The notes: generated by a model not told the origin, from the sequence alone. A stretch of DNA of 64,000 bases from Mycolicibacterium aurum (GCA_900078775.1 LT549889.1:3162001-3226000); one strand, 5' to 3'; positions 17,628-27,141 are shown, counted from the stretch's first letter. Made by a program: numbers and translations.

Positions 17628-18989
17628 TCAAGCGAACTCGTCGCGCAGTACCCGGCGCAGCACCTTGCCCGACGGCAGCCGCGGGATGGCGTCGACGAAG
17701 ACCACCCGGCGTGGCCGTTTGTAGGACGAAAGCCGTTGCCCCACCAGCTCGATCAGCTCCTGTTCGGGGACCGGCCCGGTGACCGTCACCGCCGCGATGA
17801 CCGCTTCCCCGTCGGCGTCGTCGGGCACCCCGAACACCGCGCAGTCGGTGACCGCCGGGTGCCCGTGCAGCACCGCCTCGACCTCGGCCGGCGCCACCTG
17901 GAAGCCGCGGACCTTGATCATCTCCTTGAGCCGGTCGGTGATCCGGAGCCATCCCTCGTCGTCCAGCTGCCCGATGTCACCGGTGCGGTACCAGCCGTCG
18001 TCGAAGGCCGCGGCGGTGTTCTCCTCGGGCAGGTAGCCGACCATCGCCGACTCCGAGCGCACCTGGATCTCCCCGTCTGCGGCGATGCGCACAGCCACCC
18101 CGGGCACCGGTTTGCCGACCGTGTCCAGCCGCGCGCCCCCGATCGGGCAACACGCGATCACCGGCAGCTCACTGGCCCCGTAAGCCGAGACCCACTGCAC
18201 CCCAACCCGTTCGGTGATGGCATCGGCCACGCTCTGGGTCACCGGAGTGGCGCACCACATGATGTAGCGCAGCGAGGACAGGTCGTAGCGTTCCAGCTCC
18301 GGGTGCGCGGCGATCGCCAAGGCGATGGGGGCGACCGCCATCTCGATGGTGATCCGGTCGTCCTGGATGTGGGTCAGCATCCGGTCGATGTCGAAGCGGG
18401 AGTGCAGCCGCATCCAGGCCCCGGCGTCCAGGATGGTGGCGATGTTGAGCAGCCCGAGGATGTGCGACGGCGGCGTCATGATCTGCATGCGGTCCTCAGC
18501 GGTGAGTCCCAGCGCGGTGCGCCAGTGCCGGATCGCCGCGGCGAACGCACCGTGCGTGTGCCGGACCGCCTTGGGCATGCCGGTGGTGCCGGAGCTGAAT
18601 ACCAAGAGCGCATCGGCGTCGGGCGCGGGTGCGGGCCATTCGCCGTCACCCGGGCTGATCGGCTCGTCGAGGCGCAGGGTGGGGATCAGTTCGGCCAGCA
18701 GCGGCGCGTCGCCGACCCCGAGCGCCGGATTCGTCAGGGCCAGGGCGTGCTCCACCTCGGCGCGCTTCCAGGCCGAGCTGACCAGGACCACCGCGGCCCC
18801 GAGCCACCAGCTGGCCCGCAGTGCGATGACGAACTCGGGTCGGTTCGAGGACATCAGCGCGACGCGGTCGCCGGCGCGCACGCCGCGGCCGGCCAGCGTG
18901 GCGGCCATGCCGCTGGTCAGCGCGTCCAGTTCGGCCAGGGTGTATTCACGGTCCTCGAAGGCGAGGACGGGGCGACCGTTTGCAACCAT
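17628..18989 (-). CDS. Acyl-CoA synthetase (AMP-forming, FadD-like)
   Basis: A 453-residue adenylate-forming enzyme, short for the family (usually 500-550) because the N-terminal region is compact. The P-loop is FSSGTTGMPKA near residue 132, then SAYGASELP near residue 270, YRTGDIGQLDDEGWL near residue 345, IKVRGFQVAPAEVE near residue 372, and the catalytic Lys is in PSGKVLRR near the C-terminus. It converts a carboxylate to its CoA ester with ATP. It is divergent from the ferredoxin gene over a 68-base gap with the perfect GAGAAT palindrome at 19014. It is convergent with the SDR pair. Confidence 0.88.
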   Translation of the reverse strand: MVANGRPVLAFEDREYTLAELDALTSGMAATLAGRGVRAGDRVALMSSNRPEFVIALRASWWLGAAVVLVSSAWKRAEVEHALALTNPALGVGDAPLLAELIPTLRLDEPISPGDGEWPAPAPDADALLVFSSGTTGMPKAVRHTHGAFAAAIRHWRTALGLTAEDRMQIMTPPSHILGLLNIATILDAGAWMRLHSRFDIDRMLTHIQDDRITIEMAVAPIALAIAAHPELERYDLSSLRYIMWCATPVTQSVADAITERVGVQWVSAYGASELPVIACCPIGGARLDTVGKPVPGVAVRIAADGEIQVRSESAMVGYLPEENTAAAFDDGWYRTGDIGQLDDEGWLRITDRLKEMIKVRGFQVAPAEVEAVLHGHPAVTDCAVFGVPDDADGEAVIAAVTVTGPVPEQELIELVGQRLSSYKRPRRVVFVDAIPRLPSGKVLRRVLRDEFA

Positions 18990-19013
18990 CAGCCCCCTAC
19001 CCTACCGCCAACC

Positions 19014-19028
19014 GAGAATGATATTCTC
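19014..19028. promoter_or_regulatory. Palindrome GAGAAT-GAT-ATTCTC, candidate operator
   Basis: A perfect inverted repeat, 24 bases upstream of the acyl-CoA synthetase start and 29 bases upstream of the ferredoxin start. One site could control both divergent genes. The arms are identical to those of the site at 15993-16007. Confidence 0.6.
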
Positions 19029-19057
19029 TTTTTGACAGAATACGATGCCCGGGAGAT

Positions 19058-19357
19058 GTGATGACGGCCGAACCAGTGCCCGCCGACGAAGTGACGATCG
19101 TGCTCGACGGCGCCAGCACCACCACGCTGCCGGTCGCCGGTGACACGCTACTGGAAACGGCCCGGCGCGCCGGTCTGACCCCGCCGTTCGCCTGCGAGGC
19201 GGGCAACTGCGGCACCTGCATCGCCAAGCTCACCGAGGGCAGCGCCTCCATGCGGGTCAACGATGCACTGGACGAGGACGAGGTCGAAGAGGGTTACGTG
19301 CTGACCTGCCAGGCCATCCCCGATCCGGGCCCCTTGACGGTCAACTACGACGATTAA
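19058..19357 (+). CDS. [2Fe-2S] ferredoxin (plant type)
   Basis: A 99-residue ferredoxin with the plant-type cluster motif Cys46-x4-Cys51-x2-Cys54 and a fourth Cys at 84 (VLTCQ). It stands alone, without a fused reductase domain. It would carry electrons to an oxygenase or to a flavoprotein of the cluster; no Rieske oxygenase or P450 lies in the window to serve as partner. The GTG at 19058 is followed directly by an ATG, and GGGAGA lies upstream. The last codons of the gene (VNYDD) and its stop lie at the edge of the 16-bp tandem repeat. Confidence 0.88.
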   Translation: MMTAEPVPADEVTIVLDGASTTTLPVAGDTLLETARRAGLTPPFACEAGNCGTCIAKLTEGSASMRVNDALDEDEVEEGYVLTCQAIPDPGPLTVNYDD

Positions 19358-19447
19358 CTACGAGGCCGATTAACTACCAGGCCGATTGACTACCAGGCCG
19401 ATTAACTACCAGGCCGATCAACTACCAGGCCGATCAACCAGCCTGGC
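19352..19447. repeat. 16-bp tandem repeat overlapping a stop codon
   Basis: Five units of GAT(T/C)(A/G)ACTAC(G/C)AGGCC run from 19352 to 19431, followed by a decayed sixth. Unit 1 begins in the last Asp codon of the ferredoxin gene and includes its TAA. A partial precursor (GTCAACTACGAC) lies just before, in the coding part. The decayed unit holds the TGA stop of the convergent CoA-transferase gene. Single-base changes between units show the array is drifting. Confidence 0.88.
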
Positions 19448-20471
19448 CCTCGAAGACCGGTGCCGGCCGGTACTCCGGCTCGTAGCCCTCCACCCTGATC
19501 GGGCTGGCCACCAGCCGGAAATCCCCGGCGGTCACCACCATCTCGGGGGTGTCCTCCAGCGCCTCGGGCAGCGAACGCACCGCGGCGGCCGGGATGCCCA
19601 GCGGCTTGAGCCGGGCCTCCCAGTTCACCGCGGTATCGGTGGCCAGTGCCGTGAAGACCAGGGCCAGCAGTTCCTCTCGGCGCGCGGCCCGTTCGGCCAT
19701 CGTCGCGAATCCGGGGATACCGGCCTCCCCGGCGAAGGACCTCCAGAAGCCGTCGTGGGTGATGAACAGCGCCAGATGGCCTTCGGCGGTCGGGAACAGT
19801 TGCGCCGGTACGTAATAGGAGTGTGCCCCGTACGGGTAGCGGCGCGGCTCGGCCCCGTCGTTCAGATAGGCGGCCGCGCGGTAGTTCAACTGCGAGAGCA
19901 TGACATCGCGCAGGCAGACGTCCACCTGGCCGCCCTGGCCGGAGACGATCTTGGCGAGCAGACCCAGTGCCGCGGTCAGACCGGTGGAGTTGTCGGCCGC
20001 CGAGTAGCCGGGCAGGGTGGGTGGCGCATCGGGGTCGCCGGTCATCGCCGCCACCCCGGTGGCGGCCTGGATGACGTAGTCGAACGCCGGATCGTCCCCG
20101 CCGTGCAGTCCGTACCCGGTCAGCGCGACGCACACGATCTTCTCGTTGTACCTGCGCAGATTGTCGTACGTCAGGCCCAGCTTCTTGATCGCCGAGGGCT
20201 TCATGTTCACCAGCAGCGCGTGCGAATCGGCCACCAGCGCACCGAGTTCGGCGCTGCCGGCGTCGGTGGTCAGGTCCAGGCAGACACTGCGCTTGTTGCG
20301 GTTGAGGCTGGCGAAGTAGCTGTCGCTGACCTGCCGCGAGATCTCCCCGCCGGGCGGCTCGACCTTGATCACCTCCGCGCCGAGGTCGGCGAGCAGCATG
20401 GTGGCGTACGGGCCGGCCAGCATGACGCCGACCTCGATGACCCGGATCCCGGACAGCGGGCCTGCGGTCAC
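19434..20471 (-). CDS. CaiB/BaiF family CoA-transferase
   Basis: A 345-residue class III CoA-transferase. The start GPLSGIRVIEVG, MLADLGAEVIKVEPPGGE and NRNKRSVCLDL are family signatures; GQGGQVDVCLRDV near residue 175 carries the expected Asp region. The residue that would be the catalytic His of alpha-methylacyl-CoA racemases is Phe (PAFDY), so a transferase is more likely than a racemase. It is the last gene of the mutase operon and overlaps the LLM gene by four bases. It may move CoA to the substrate or from the mutase product. Its stop lies in the tandem repeat. Confidence 0.85.
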   Translation of the reverse strand: MTAGPLSGIRVIEVGVMLAGPYATMLLADLGAEVIKVEPPGGEISRQVSDSYFASLNRNKRSVCLDLTTDAGSAELGALVADSHALLVNMKPSAIKKLGLTYDNLRRYNEKIVCVALTGYGLHGGDDPAFDYVIQAATGVAAMTGDPDAPPTLPGYSAADNSTGLTAALGLLAKIVSGQGGQVDVCLRDVMLSQLNYRAAAYLNDGAEPRRYPYGAHSYYVPAQLFPTAEGHLALFITHDGFWRSFAGEAGIPGFATMAERAARREELLALVFTALATDTAVNWEARLKPLGIPAAAVRSLPEALEDTPEMVVTAGDFRLVASPIRVEGYEPEYRPAPVFEGQAG

Positions 20472-21424
20472 GAGACCTGCTTGGCGAGTTCCGCGATCAC
20501 CTCACGGGTCCGGTACTTCGACGCGATGAGCTCGTCGCGGTTGTCCCCGATCGGCAGCAACCGCACCGACAGGTCAGTGACTCCGGCATCGGCGAAGGCC
20601 CTGAACCGCTTGAGAATAGACTCCTCGTCACCGGCGGCGCACAGGTCCCCGACGGTGCGGGCGTCACCGCGGTCGAGCAGGCGCTGGTAGTTCGGTGAGG
20701 TCTCGGCTTCGGCCAGGATCCGGTTGGCCCGGTCCTTGGCCTCGTCGATCTCGGAGTTGGCGCACAGCGTGACCGGGATACCCGCCACGATGCGGGGCGC
20801 CGGCTTCCCGGCGTCGGCGGCGGCCTTGTTGATCTTCGGGGCGATGTGCTCGCCGATGGCCTTCTCGTCGGCCATCCAGAGCGAGGTGCCGTCGGCGTGC
20901 TCCCCGGCGATCTGCAGCATCACCGGGCCGAGCGCGGCGACCAGCACCGGCATCGGGGTCTCAGCGCCGAGCGCGGTCGGGTTGTGCACGGTGAAGTGGT
21001 CGTTCTCCACGTCCACCGGACCGGGCCCCGAGATCGCCGCATTGAGCACTTGCAGGTAGTCGCGGGTGTAGGCGGCCGGTTTGTCGTAGGGCAGGCCGAG
21101 CATGTCCCGGATGATCCAGTGATGCGACGGACCGACACCGAGGGCGAGCCGTCCACCCGAGATGGCATGCACCGAAAGTGCTTGGCGGGCCAGCGCGATC
21201 GGGTGCTGGGCCTGCAACGGCACCACGGCGGTACCGAGTTCGATCCGGGTGCTGTGCGAGGCCATCAGCGCCACCATCGACAGCAGGTCGAAGTCGTCGG
21301 GCACCTGCGGCATCCAGGCGGTGGCCAGACCGGCCGAATCCGCCCATTCGATGTCAGAGATCAGCTTCTTGACCTTGCGGGACATATCGCCGCGCTCGGC
21401 CCCGATCATCACACCCAAACGCAT
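20468..21424 (-). CDS. LLM class F420-dependent oxidoreductase
   Basis: A 318-residue luciferase-like protein of the mycobacterial F420-dependent type: MRLGVMIGAE at the start, STRIELGTAVVPLQAQHPIALARQALSVHAISGGRLALGVGPSHHW near residues 60-105, and GEHADGTSLWMADEKAIGEHI near residue 180. The SGGRLALGVGPSH segment is typical of F420 users. It overlaps the B12-binding gene by one base (TGATG) and the CoA-transferase gene by four bases, so it belongs to the mutase operon. The reaction is unknown; reduction or oxidation of an enone or aldehyde is plausible. Confidence 0.86.
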   Translation of the reverse strand: MRLGVMIGAERGDMSRKVKKLISDIEWADSAGLATAWMPQVPDDFDLLSMVALMASHSTRIELGTAVVPLQAQHPIALARQALSVHAISGGRLALGVGPSHHWIIRDMLGLPYDKPAAYTRDYLQVLNAAISGPGPVDVENDHFTVHNPTALGAETPMPVLVAALGPVMLQIAGEHADGTSLWMADEKAIGEHIAPKINKAAADAGKPAPRIVAGIPVTLCANSEIDEAKDRANRILAEAETSPNYQRLLDRGDARTVGDLCAAGDEESILKRFRAFADAGVTDLSVRLLPIGDNRDELIASKYRTREVIAELAKQVS

Positions 21425-21822
21425 CAGCCAGACACCTTTTCCGTCAACGCGCGTACCTCGGTCACCAGGGTGTCCAGTGCGGTGCCGGTCGGGAACACCG
21501 CCGCCGCACCGGCGTCGAGCAGCTTCTGCACATCGGACTCCGGGATGGTGCCGCCGACCACCACCGCGATATCGCCGGCGTCGGCGGCCCGCAGGGCGTC
21601 CACCGTCCGCTGGGTCAGCGCGACGTGCGCGCCGGATAGGATCGAAAGGCCCACCAGGGCAACGTCTTCCTGCAGCGCAATGGACACGATGTCCTCGATG
21701 CGCTGACGGATGCCGGTGTAGATGACCTCGAAGCCGGCGTCACGCAGGGTGCGTGCGACGATCTTCGCGCCCCGGTCGTGGCCGTCCAGGCCGGGTTTGG
21801 CGACGAGTACTCGTGTGGCCAT
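21424..21822 (-). CDS. Cobalamin-binding subunit of an acyl-CoA mutase
   Basis: A 132-residue stand-alone B12-binding domain. It has the base-off/His-on signature Asp-x-His-x-x-Gly (GLDGHDRG, residues 12-19), the GLSILSGAH strand near residue 62 and VVVGGTIP near residue 90. It corresponds to the C-terminal domain of methylmalonyl-CoA mutase and matches the small subunit of split mutases such as isobutyryl- and 2-hydroxyisobutyryl-CoA mutase. It lies 20 bases downstream of the large subunit. The lower axial ligand His is present, so cobalamin binding is expected. Confidence 0.9.
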   Translation of the reverse strand: MATRVLVAKPGLDGHDRGAKIVARTLRDAGFEVIYTGIRQRIEDIVSIALQEDVALVGLSILSGAHVALTQRTVDALRAADAGDIAVVVGGTIPESDVQKLLDAGAAAVFPTGTALDTLVTEVRALTEKVSG

Positions 21823-21842
21823 GTGCGAGAAACACTCCCCTT

Positions 21843-23432
<1,590 letters not shown>

Positions 23433-23445
23433 CACTGGGTAACGT

Positions 23446-23473
23446 ACTTGCAAAAAATGAGAATGCCAATACC
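23446..23473 (+). repeat. 28-bp direct repeat, copy 1 (mutase promoter side)
   Basis: ACTTGC, two variable bases, then AAAATGAGAATGCCAATACC. It lies 14 bases upstream of the mutase start. It matches the copy at 23585-23612 at 26 of 28 positions in the same orientation. It contains a GAGAAT half-site. Confidence 0.7.
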
Positions 23474-23584
23474 GCACGCGGGAAACATGCACCCAGATGC
23501 GCTAACGCGACGTTCGGACGGTCCGCCGACACCCCGGGGCGAACCCCCACCGACGCGTCGTCGCCGGATATGAGCGAGTATGAC

Positions 23585-23612
23585 ACTTGCTGAAAATGAG
23601 AATGCCAATACC
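23585..23612 (+). repeat. 28-bp direct repeat, copy 2 (SDR promoter side)
   Basis: The second copy, 139 bases from the first and 40 bases upstream of the SDR start at 23652. Both lie in the gap between the divergent mutase and SDR operons. They are probably binding sites of one regulator, or a promoter duplication. Confidence 0.7.
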
Positions 23613-23651
23613 ATCAGGGGAAGCAAGACCCCTTCCGTCCGAGGAGTCCCT

Positions 23652-24488
23652 ATGTCCAGCGAGCAACGGCCGCTTGCCGATCGAACCCTGGTGGTGTCCG
23701 GCGGCAGCCGCGGCATCGGCCTGGCCATCGCCCTAGGCGCCGCCCGGCAGGGCGCCAACGTGGTGCTGTTGGCCAAGACCGCCGAACCGCACCCCAAACT
23801 GCCCGGCACCGTGCACACCGCGGTAGCCGAGGTCGAGGCCGTCGGCGCCAAGGCCGTCGCCGTCGTCGGGGACGTCCGCAAGGAGGAGGACGTGCAGCGG
23901 GCCGTGGACACCGCGGTGCAGACCTTCGGTGGCATCGACATCGTCATCAACAACGCCAGCGCCATCGCCACCGAACCCACCGAGCAGCTCACCGCCAAGA
24001 AGTTCGACCTGATGATGGACATCAACGTGCGCGGCACGTTCCTGCTCACCAAGGCCGCGCTGCCGCACCTGCGCCGGTCCCCCGCCGCGCACGTCATCAC
24101 CCTGGCGCCGCCGCTGAACCTGAACCCCTACTGGCTGGGCGCGCATCCGTCCTACACGGTGTCCAAGTACGGCATGACGCTGCTGTCGCTGGGCTGGGCC
24201 GAGGAACACAAGGATTCCGGCATCGGCTTCAGCTGCCTGTGGCCGCAGACCTACATCGCGACCTCCGCGGTGGCGAACCTCGCCGACGGAGACCACCTGG
24301 CCTCCTCCTCGCGCAGCCCGGAGATCATGGCCGACGCCGCAGTGCGGATCCTGACCGGTCCGGCCAAGGAGGCCAACGGCCAGACCTACATCGATGCCGA
24401 CGTGCTCGCGGCCGCCGGAGTCACCGACCTGTCCCGCTACGGCGGTGGCGAGGATCCCATCTGGGATATCTTCGTCGACAAGGAGTGA
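23652..24488 (+). CDS. SDR family oxidoreductase (HSDL2-like)
   Basis: A 278-residue SDR of the HSDL2-like group. The cofactor loop is SGGSRGIG near residue 15; the KTAEPHPKLPGTVHTA loop, NNASAIATEPTEQL and PPLNLNPYWLGAH are group signatures; YTVSK holds the Tyr and Lys. The catalytic Ser position in the segment before PPLNL is Ala (TLAPPLNL), whereas related proteins have Ser there. Activity may therefore be weak or differ. I chose the ATG at 23652 with GAGGAG upstream; the earlier start at 23580 would put the 28-bp repeat inside the gene. It is followed ten bases later by an acyl-CoA synthetase gene. Confidence 0.86.
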   Translation: MSSEQRPLADRTLVVSGGSRGIGLAIALGAARQGANVVLLAKTAEPHPKLPGTVHTAVAEVEAVGAKAVAVVGDVRKEEDVQRAVDTAVQTFGGIDIVINNASAIATEPTEQLTAKKFDLMMDINVRGTFLLTKAALPHLRRSPAAHVITLAPPLNLNPYWLGAHPSYTVSKYGMTLLSLGWAEEHKDSGIGFSCLWPQTYIATSAVANLADGDHLASSSRSPEIMADAAVRILTGPAKEANGQTYIDADVLAAAGVTDLSRYGGGEDPIWDIFVDKE

Positions 24489-24497
24489 TCGACTGAT

Positions 24498-25997
24498 ATG
24501 AGCATCTCGCTGCTGCTGGAAATGGCGTCCTCGACCGATCCGGACCGTACCGCGATCGTCGCGGGTGACCTGCGCCTGTCGACCGGGCAACTGAGCGAAC
24601 TCGCCGACGGTGGTGCGGGCGTGGTGGCCGCCTCCGGCGCCGCGCATGTCGCCTATGTCGGGGCCGGCGGCACGATGCTGCCGCTGCTGTTGTTCGCCTC
24701 GGCGCGCGCCGGGGTGCCGATGACCCCGCTGAACTACCGGCTTTCGGCCGACGGCCTGCGCGCCCTGATCGCGCGGCTGCCGGACCCGCTGGTGGTGGTC
24801 GACGACGAGTACCGCGACGCCGTCGGTGACGGGTTCCGGGTGATCGGTTCGGCGGAATTCCTGACACAGGCCCGGACCGCCGAGCCCGCAGCCGAATTCC
24901 CCGATCCCGATTCGGTCGGCGTGGTGCTGTTCACCTCGGGCACCACCTCGGCCCCGAAAGCCGTTGAGCTGACCCACAACAACTTGACCAGCTACATCAC
25001 CGGCACGGTGGAGTTCGCGTCGGCCGAGCCCGGCGACGCGGCACTGATCTGCGTTCCGCCGTATCACATCGCGGGCGTGTCGGCGGCGCTGTCCAATCTG
25101 TACGCCGGCCGAAAGATGGTCTACCTCACCCAGTTCGACGCCCGCGAATGGGTGCGGCTGGTGGAGGCCGAGGATGTCACCTCGGCCACCGTGGTGCCGA
25201 CCATGCTGGACCGCATCGTCACCGTGCTGGAGGAGCAGGGAGTGAGCCTGTCCAGCCTGCGCACGCTGGCCTACGGCGGGTCCAAGGTGGCGCTGCCCCT
25301 GGTGCGCAAGGCCCTCGAACTGCTGCCCGGGGTCGGGTTCGTCAATGCCTACGGGCTCACCGAGACCAGTTCCACGATCGCGGTGCTCACCCCCGACGAT
25401 CACCGGGTCGCGCTGAGCTCCGACGACGCCGCGGTGGCCCGGCGGCTCGGCTCGGTCGGCCAGCCGGTGCCCAGCATCGAGGTGCAGATCCGCGCCGAGG
25501 ACGGAACCGTGCTCGGCGCAGGGGAAACCGGCGAACTGTTCGTGCGCGGTGAGCAGGTGTCGGGTCGCTACACCGGCATCGGGTCGGTGCTCGACGACGA
25601 GGGCTGGTTCCCCACCAAGGATGTCGCGACCCTCGACGAGCACGGTTACCTGTACATCGGCGGGCGCTCCGACGACACCATCATCCGCGGCGGCGAGAAC
25701 ATCGCCCCCGCCGAGATCGAGGACGTACTCGTCGAGCACCCGCACGTCCACGACTGCGCGGTGGTCGGCCCCGAGGATCCCGAATGGGGTCAGATCATCG
25801 TGGCCGTCGTGGTTCCCGCGCCGGGGACCGACCCACAGCCGGAGGACCTGCGTGACTTCGTGCGGGCCCAACTGCGCGGATCACGCACCCCGGATCGGGT
25901 CGTCTTCCGAGACGAGCTGCCCACCAACGCGACCGGCAAGGTGCTGCGCCGCGAACTCGTCACCGAATTGAGTCCAGCCGCAAAGGAGCCCGCATGA
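24498..25997 (+). CDS. Acyl-CoA synthetase (AMP-forming)
   Basis: A 499-residue adenylate-forming enzyme. The P-loop is FTSGTTSAPKA near residue 153, then NAYGLTETSST near residue 290, FPTKDVATLDEHGYL near residue 370 (Lys replaces the usual Gly of TGD), IIRGGENIAPAEIE near residue 395, and ATGKVLRREL holds the catalytic Lys. The substrate pocket segment (PPYHIAGVSAAL) is of the aryl/short-acyl type rather than long-chain. It lies ten bases after the SDR gene and overlaps the following small gene by four bases. It probably activates the pathway substrate or a ring-cleavage acid. Confidence 0.88.
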   Translation: MSISLLLEMASSTDPDRTAIVAGDLRLSTGQLSELADGGAGVVAASGAAHVAYVGAGGTMLPLLLFASARAGVPMTPLNYRLSADGLRALIARLPDPLVVVDDEYRDAVGDGFRVIGSAEFLTQARTAEPAAEFPDPDSVGVVLFTSGTTSAPKAVELTHNNLTSYITGTVEFASAEPGDAALICVPPYHIAGVSAALSNLYAGRKMVYLTQFDAREWVRLVEAEDVTSATVVPTMLDRIVTVLEEQGVSLSSLRTLAYGGSKVALPLVRKALELLPGVGFVNAYGLTETSSTIAVLTPDDHRVALSSDDAAVARRLGSVGQPVPSIEVQIRAEDGTVLGAGETGELFVRGEQVSGRYTGIGSVLDDEGWFPTKDVATLDEHGYLYIGGRSDDTIIRGGENIAPAEIEDVLVEHPHVHDCAVVGPEDPEWGQIIVAVVVPAPGTDPQPEDLRDFVRAQLRGSRTPDRVVFRDELPTNATGKVLRRELVTELSPAAKEPA

Positions 25998-26296
25998 TCA
26001 AGAACGGAACCCGCCTGCAGAGTCAGGTCTGCGACACCCAGGTCATCGTGGTGCGCGCCTCCGAAGGCCTCGACGACCTGCGCGCCGGGGGCGCTCCACT
26101 GATCCCGGTCGGCGACCCGGTCGCCGAGGGCCTGACGCTGGATCCCGCGCTGTCCGACGGCAACCTGATGGGCAAGCGCTACGTCGACGATGACGGCGCC
26201 GAGATCCTGGTGACCAAGGCGGGCAAGGGCACGCTGACCATCGGCGACACCCCGCTGGCGATCAAGGAAGCCAAGCCGCTGCCGGCCAGCGACTGA
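25994..26296 (+). CDS. Small conserved protein coupled to acyl-CoA synthetase, function unknown
   Basis: A 100-residue soluble protein without signal peptide or membrane segment. It starts MIKNGTRLQSQVCDTQVIVVRA, has one Cys and ends in a beta-rich part (GKGTLTIGDTPLAI). The ATGA overlap with the synthetase gene shows translational coupling, so a shared role or complex is likely. I recall similar small proteins beside acyl-CoA synthetases in other actinobacteria, but no function is known to me. The coding frame is supported by the coupling and by the stop just before the convergent GntR gene. Confidence 0.78.
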   Translation: MIKNGTRLQSQVCDTQVIVVRASEGLDDLRAGGAPLIPVGDPVAEGLTLDPALSDGNLMGKRYVDDDGAEILVTKAGKGTLTIGDTPLAIKEAKPLPASD

Positions 26297-26348
26297 TCCG
26301 ACCGATACGAACTGGTTCTGGATGAATCGGAACGACCGCCCGCCGGTG

Positions 26349-27128
26349 TCAGCAGGTGCGCCGCTGGTGTGCACGGGCGCCGCGCGCGGCCCGCACCACA
26401 TCGTCGGTGAAGCGTTCCAGCAGAAGCGATTGCGTGGCGGCCAGGTGTTTGCGCGCGATCCGTTCGGCCTCGGTGGCGTTGCCGGCGGCGATCTCCTCGA
26501 CCAGCCTGCGGTGGGTGCCCACCGCGCTCCGCGCCTCGGCCGGTGACGGGTACTCTCCGCGGCCGACGACGTAATCGGCCCACTTTTCCTCCTGCGCCGA
26601 CCACAGCGCCACCAGGCTGCCCACCACATGCCGCACGGTGGCGTTCGGGGTGTATTCGACGACCAGGTCGTGGAATTCGCGGGATATCCGGGTGAACGCC
26701 GCACCGTCGGCGACCGCTTCGGCGGAGGCGTCGACGTTGCGGGTCAGCACCGGCACCACCACCTTGAGCCGGTCGGCACGGCGGGCCACCTCCGCGATAC
26801 ACAGCGGCTCCAGCAGCTGTAACCCGGCGGCCAGATCACCCAGCGGAACCGCGGCCCCCTGCAGCGCCAGGCCCAGGTGATAGGCCGCCGAGGACTCGTC
26901 GGGCCGGTGCACCTCGGCGCCGCCGACGCTGCCCCGGCGCACCGTGACCAGACCCTCGGTCTCCAGGATGCGCAACGCCTCCCGGACCGACGGGTAGCTG
27001 ACACCGAACTCGGTGACCAGTTGATCCTGGGTGGGCAACCGGTCCGCGCCGGCCAGGATCCGGTCGCGCAGTTCCCCCGCAACGGTCTCGGCGATGCGGT
27101 GCTGCGGGGTACGGCGTGCCGTGCTCAT
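26349..27128 (-). CDS. GntR/FadR family transcriptional regulator
   Basis: A 259-residue FadR-subfamily regulator. The winged helix (residues about 10-75) has LRDRILAGADRLPTQDQLVTEFGVSYPSVREALRILETEGLV, followed by VRRGSVGGAEV. An all-helical FCD-type ligand domain follows (FTRISREFHDLVVEYTPN near residue 140 and TEAERIARKHL near residue 220). The ATG at 27128 fits the domain start; a longer frame to 27806 lies over the divergent FadE gene. It is divergent from the four-FadE operon, with a perfect 20-bp palindrome in the 48-base gap. It probably represses both genes and is released by an acyl-CoA or organic acid. Confidence 0.9.
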   Translation of the reverse strand: MSTARRTPQHRIAETVAGELRDRILAGADRLPTQDQLVTEFGVSYPSVREALRILETEGLVTVRRGSVGGAEVHRPDESSAAYHLGLALQGAAVPLGDLAAGLQLLEPLCIAEVARRADRLKVVVPVLTRNVDASAEAVADGAAFTRISREFHDLVVEYTPNATVRHVVGSLVALWSAQEEKWADYVVGRGEYPSPAEARSAVGTHRRLVEEIAAGNATEAERIARKHLAATQSLLLERFTDDVVRAARGARAHQRRTC

Positions 27129-27141
27129 TCTCCGAATACTA

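Noticed and set aside
19352..19447. CRISPR-like array
   Set aside because: The units are contiguous 16-mers without spacers, and there are no cas genes.
19434..20471. Alpha-methylacyl-CoA racemase
   Set aside because: The catalytic His position of racemases is Phe (PAFDY), so the CoA-transferase assignment is kept.
23733..25871. A 712-codon frame opposite the SDR and acyl-CoA synthetase genes
   Set aside because: Both sense genes have full catalytic motifs and proper starts; the antisense frame spans the gap between them without any domain.
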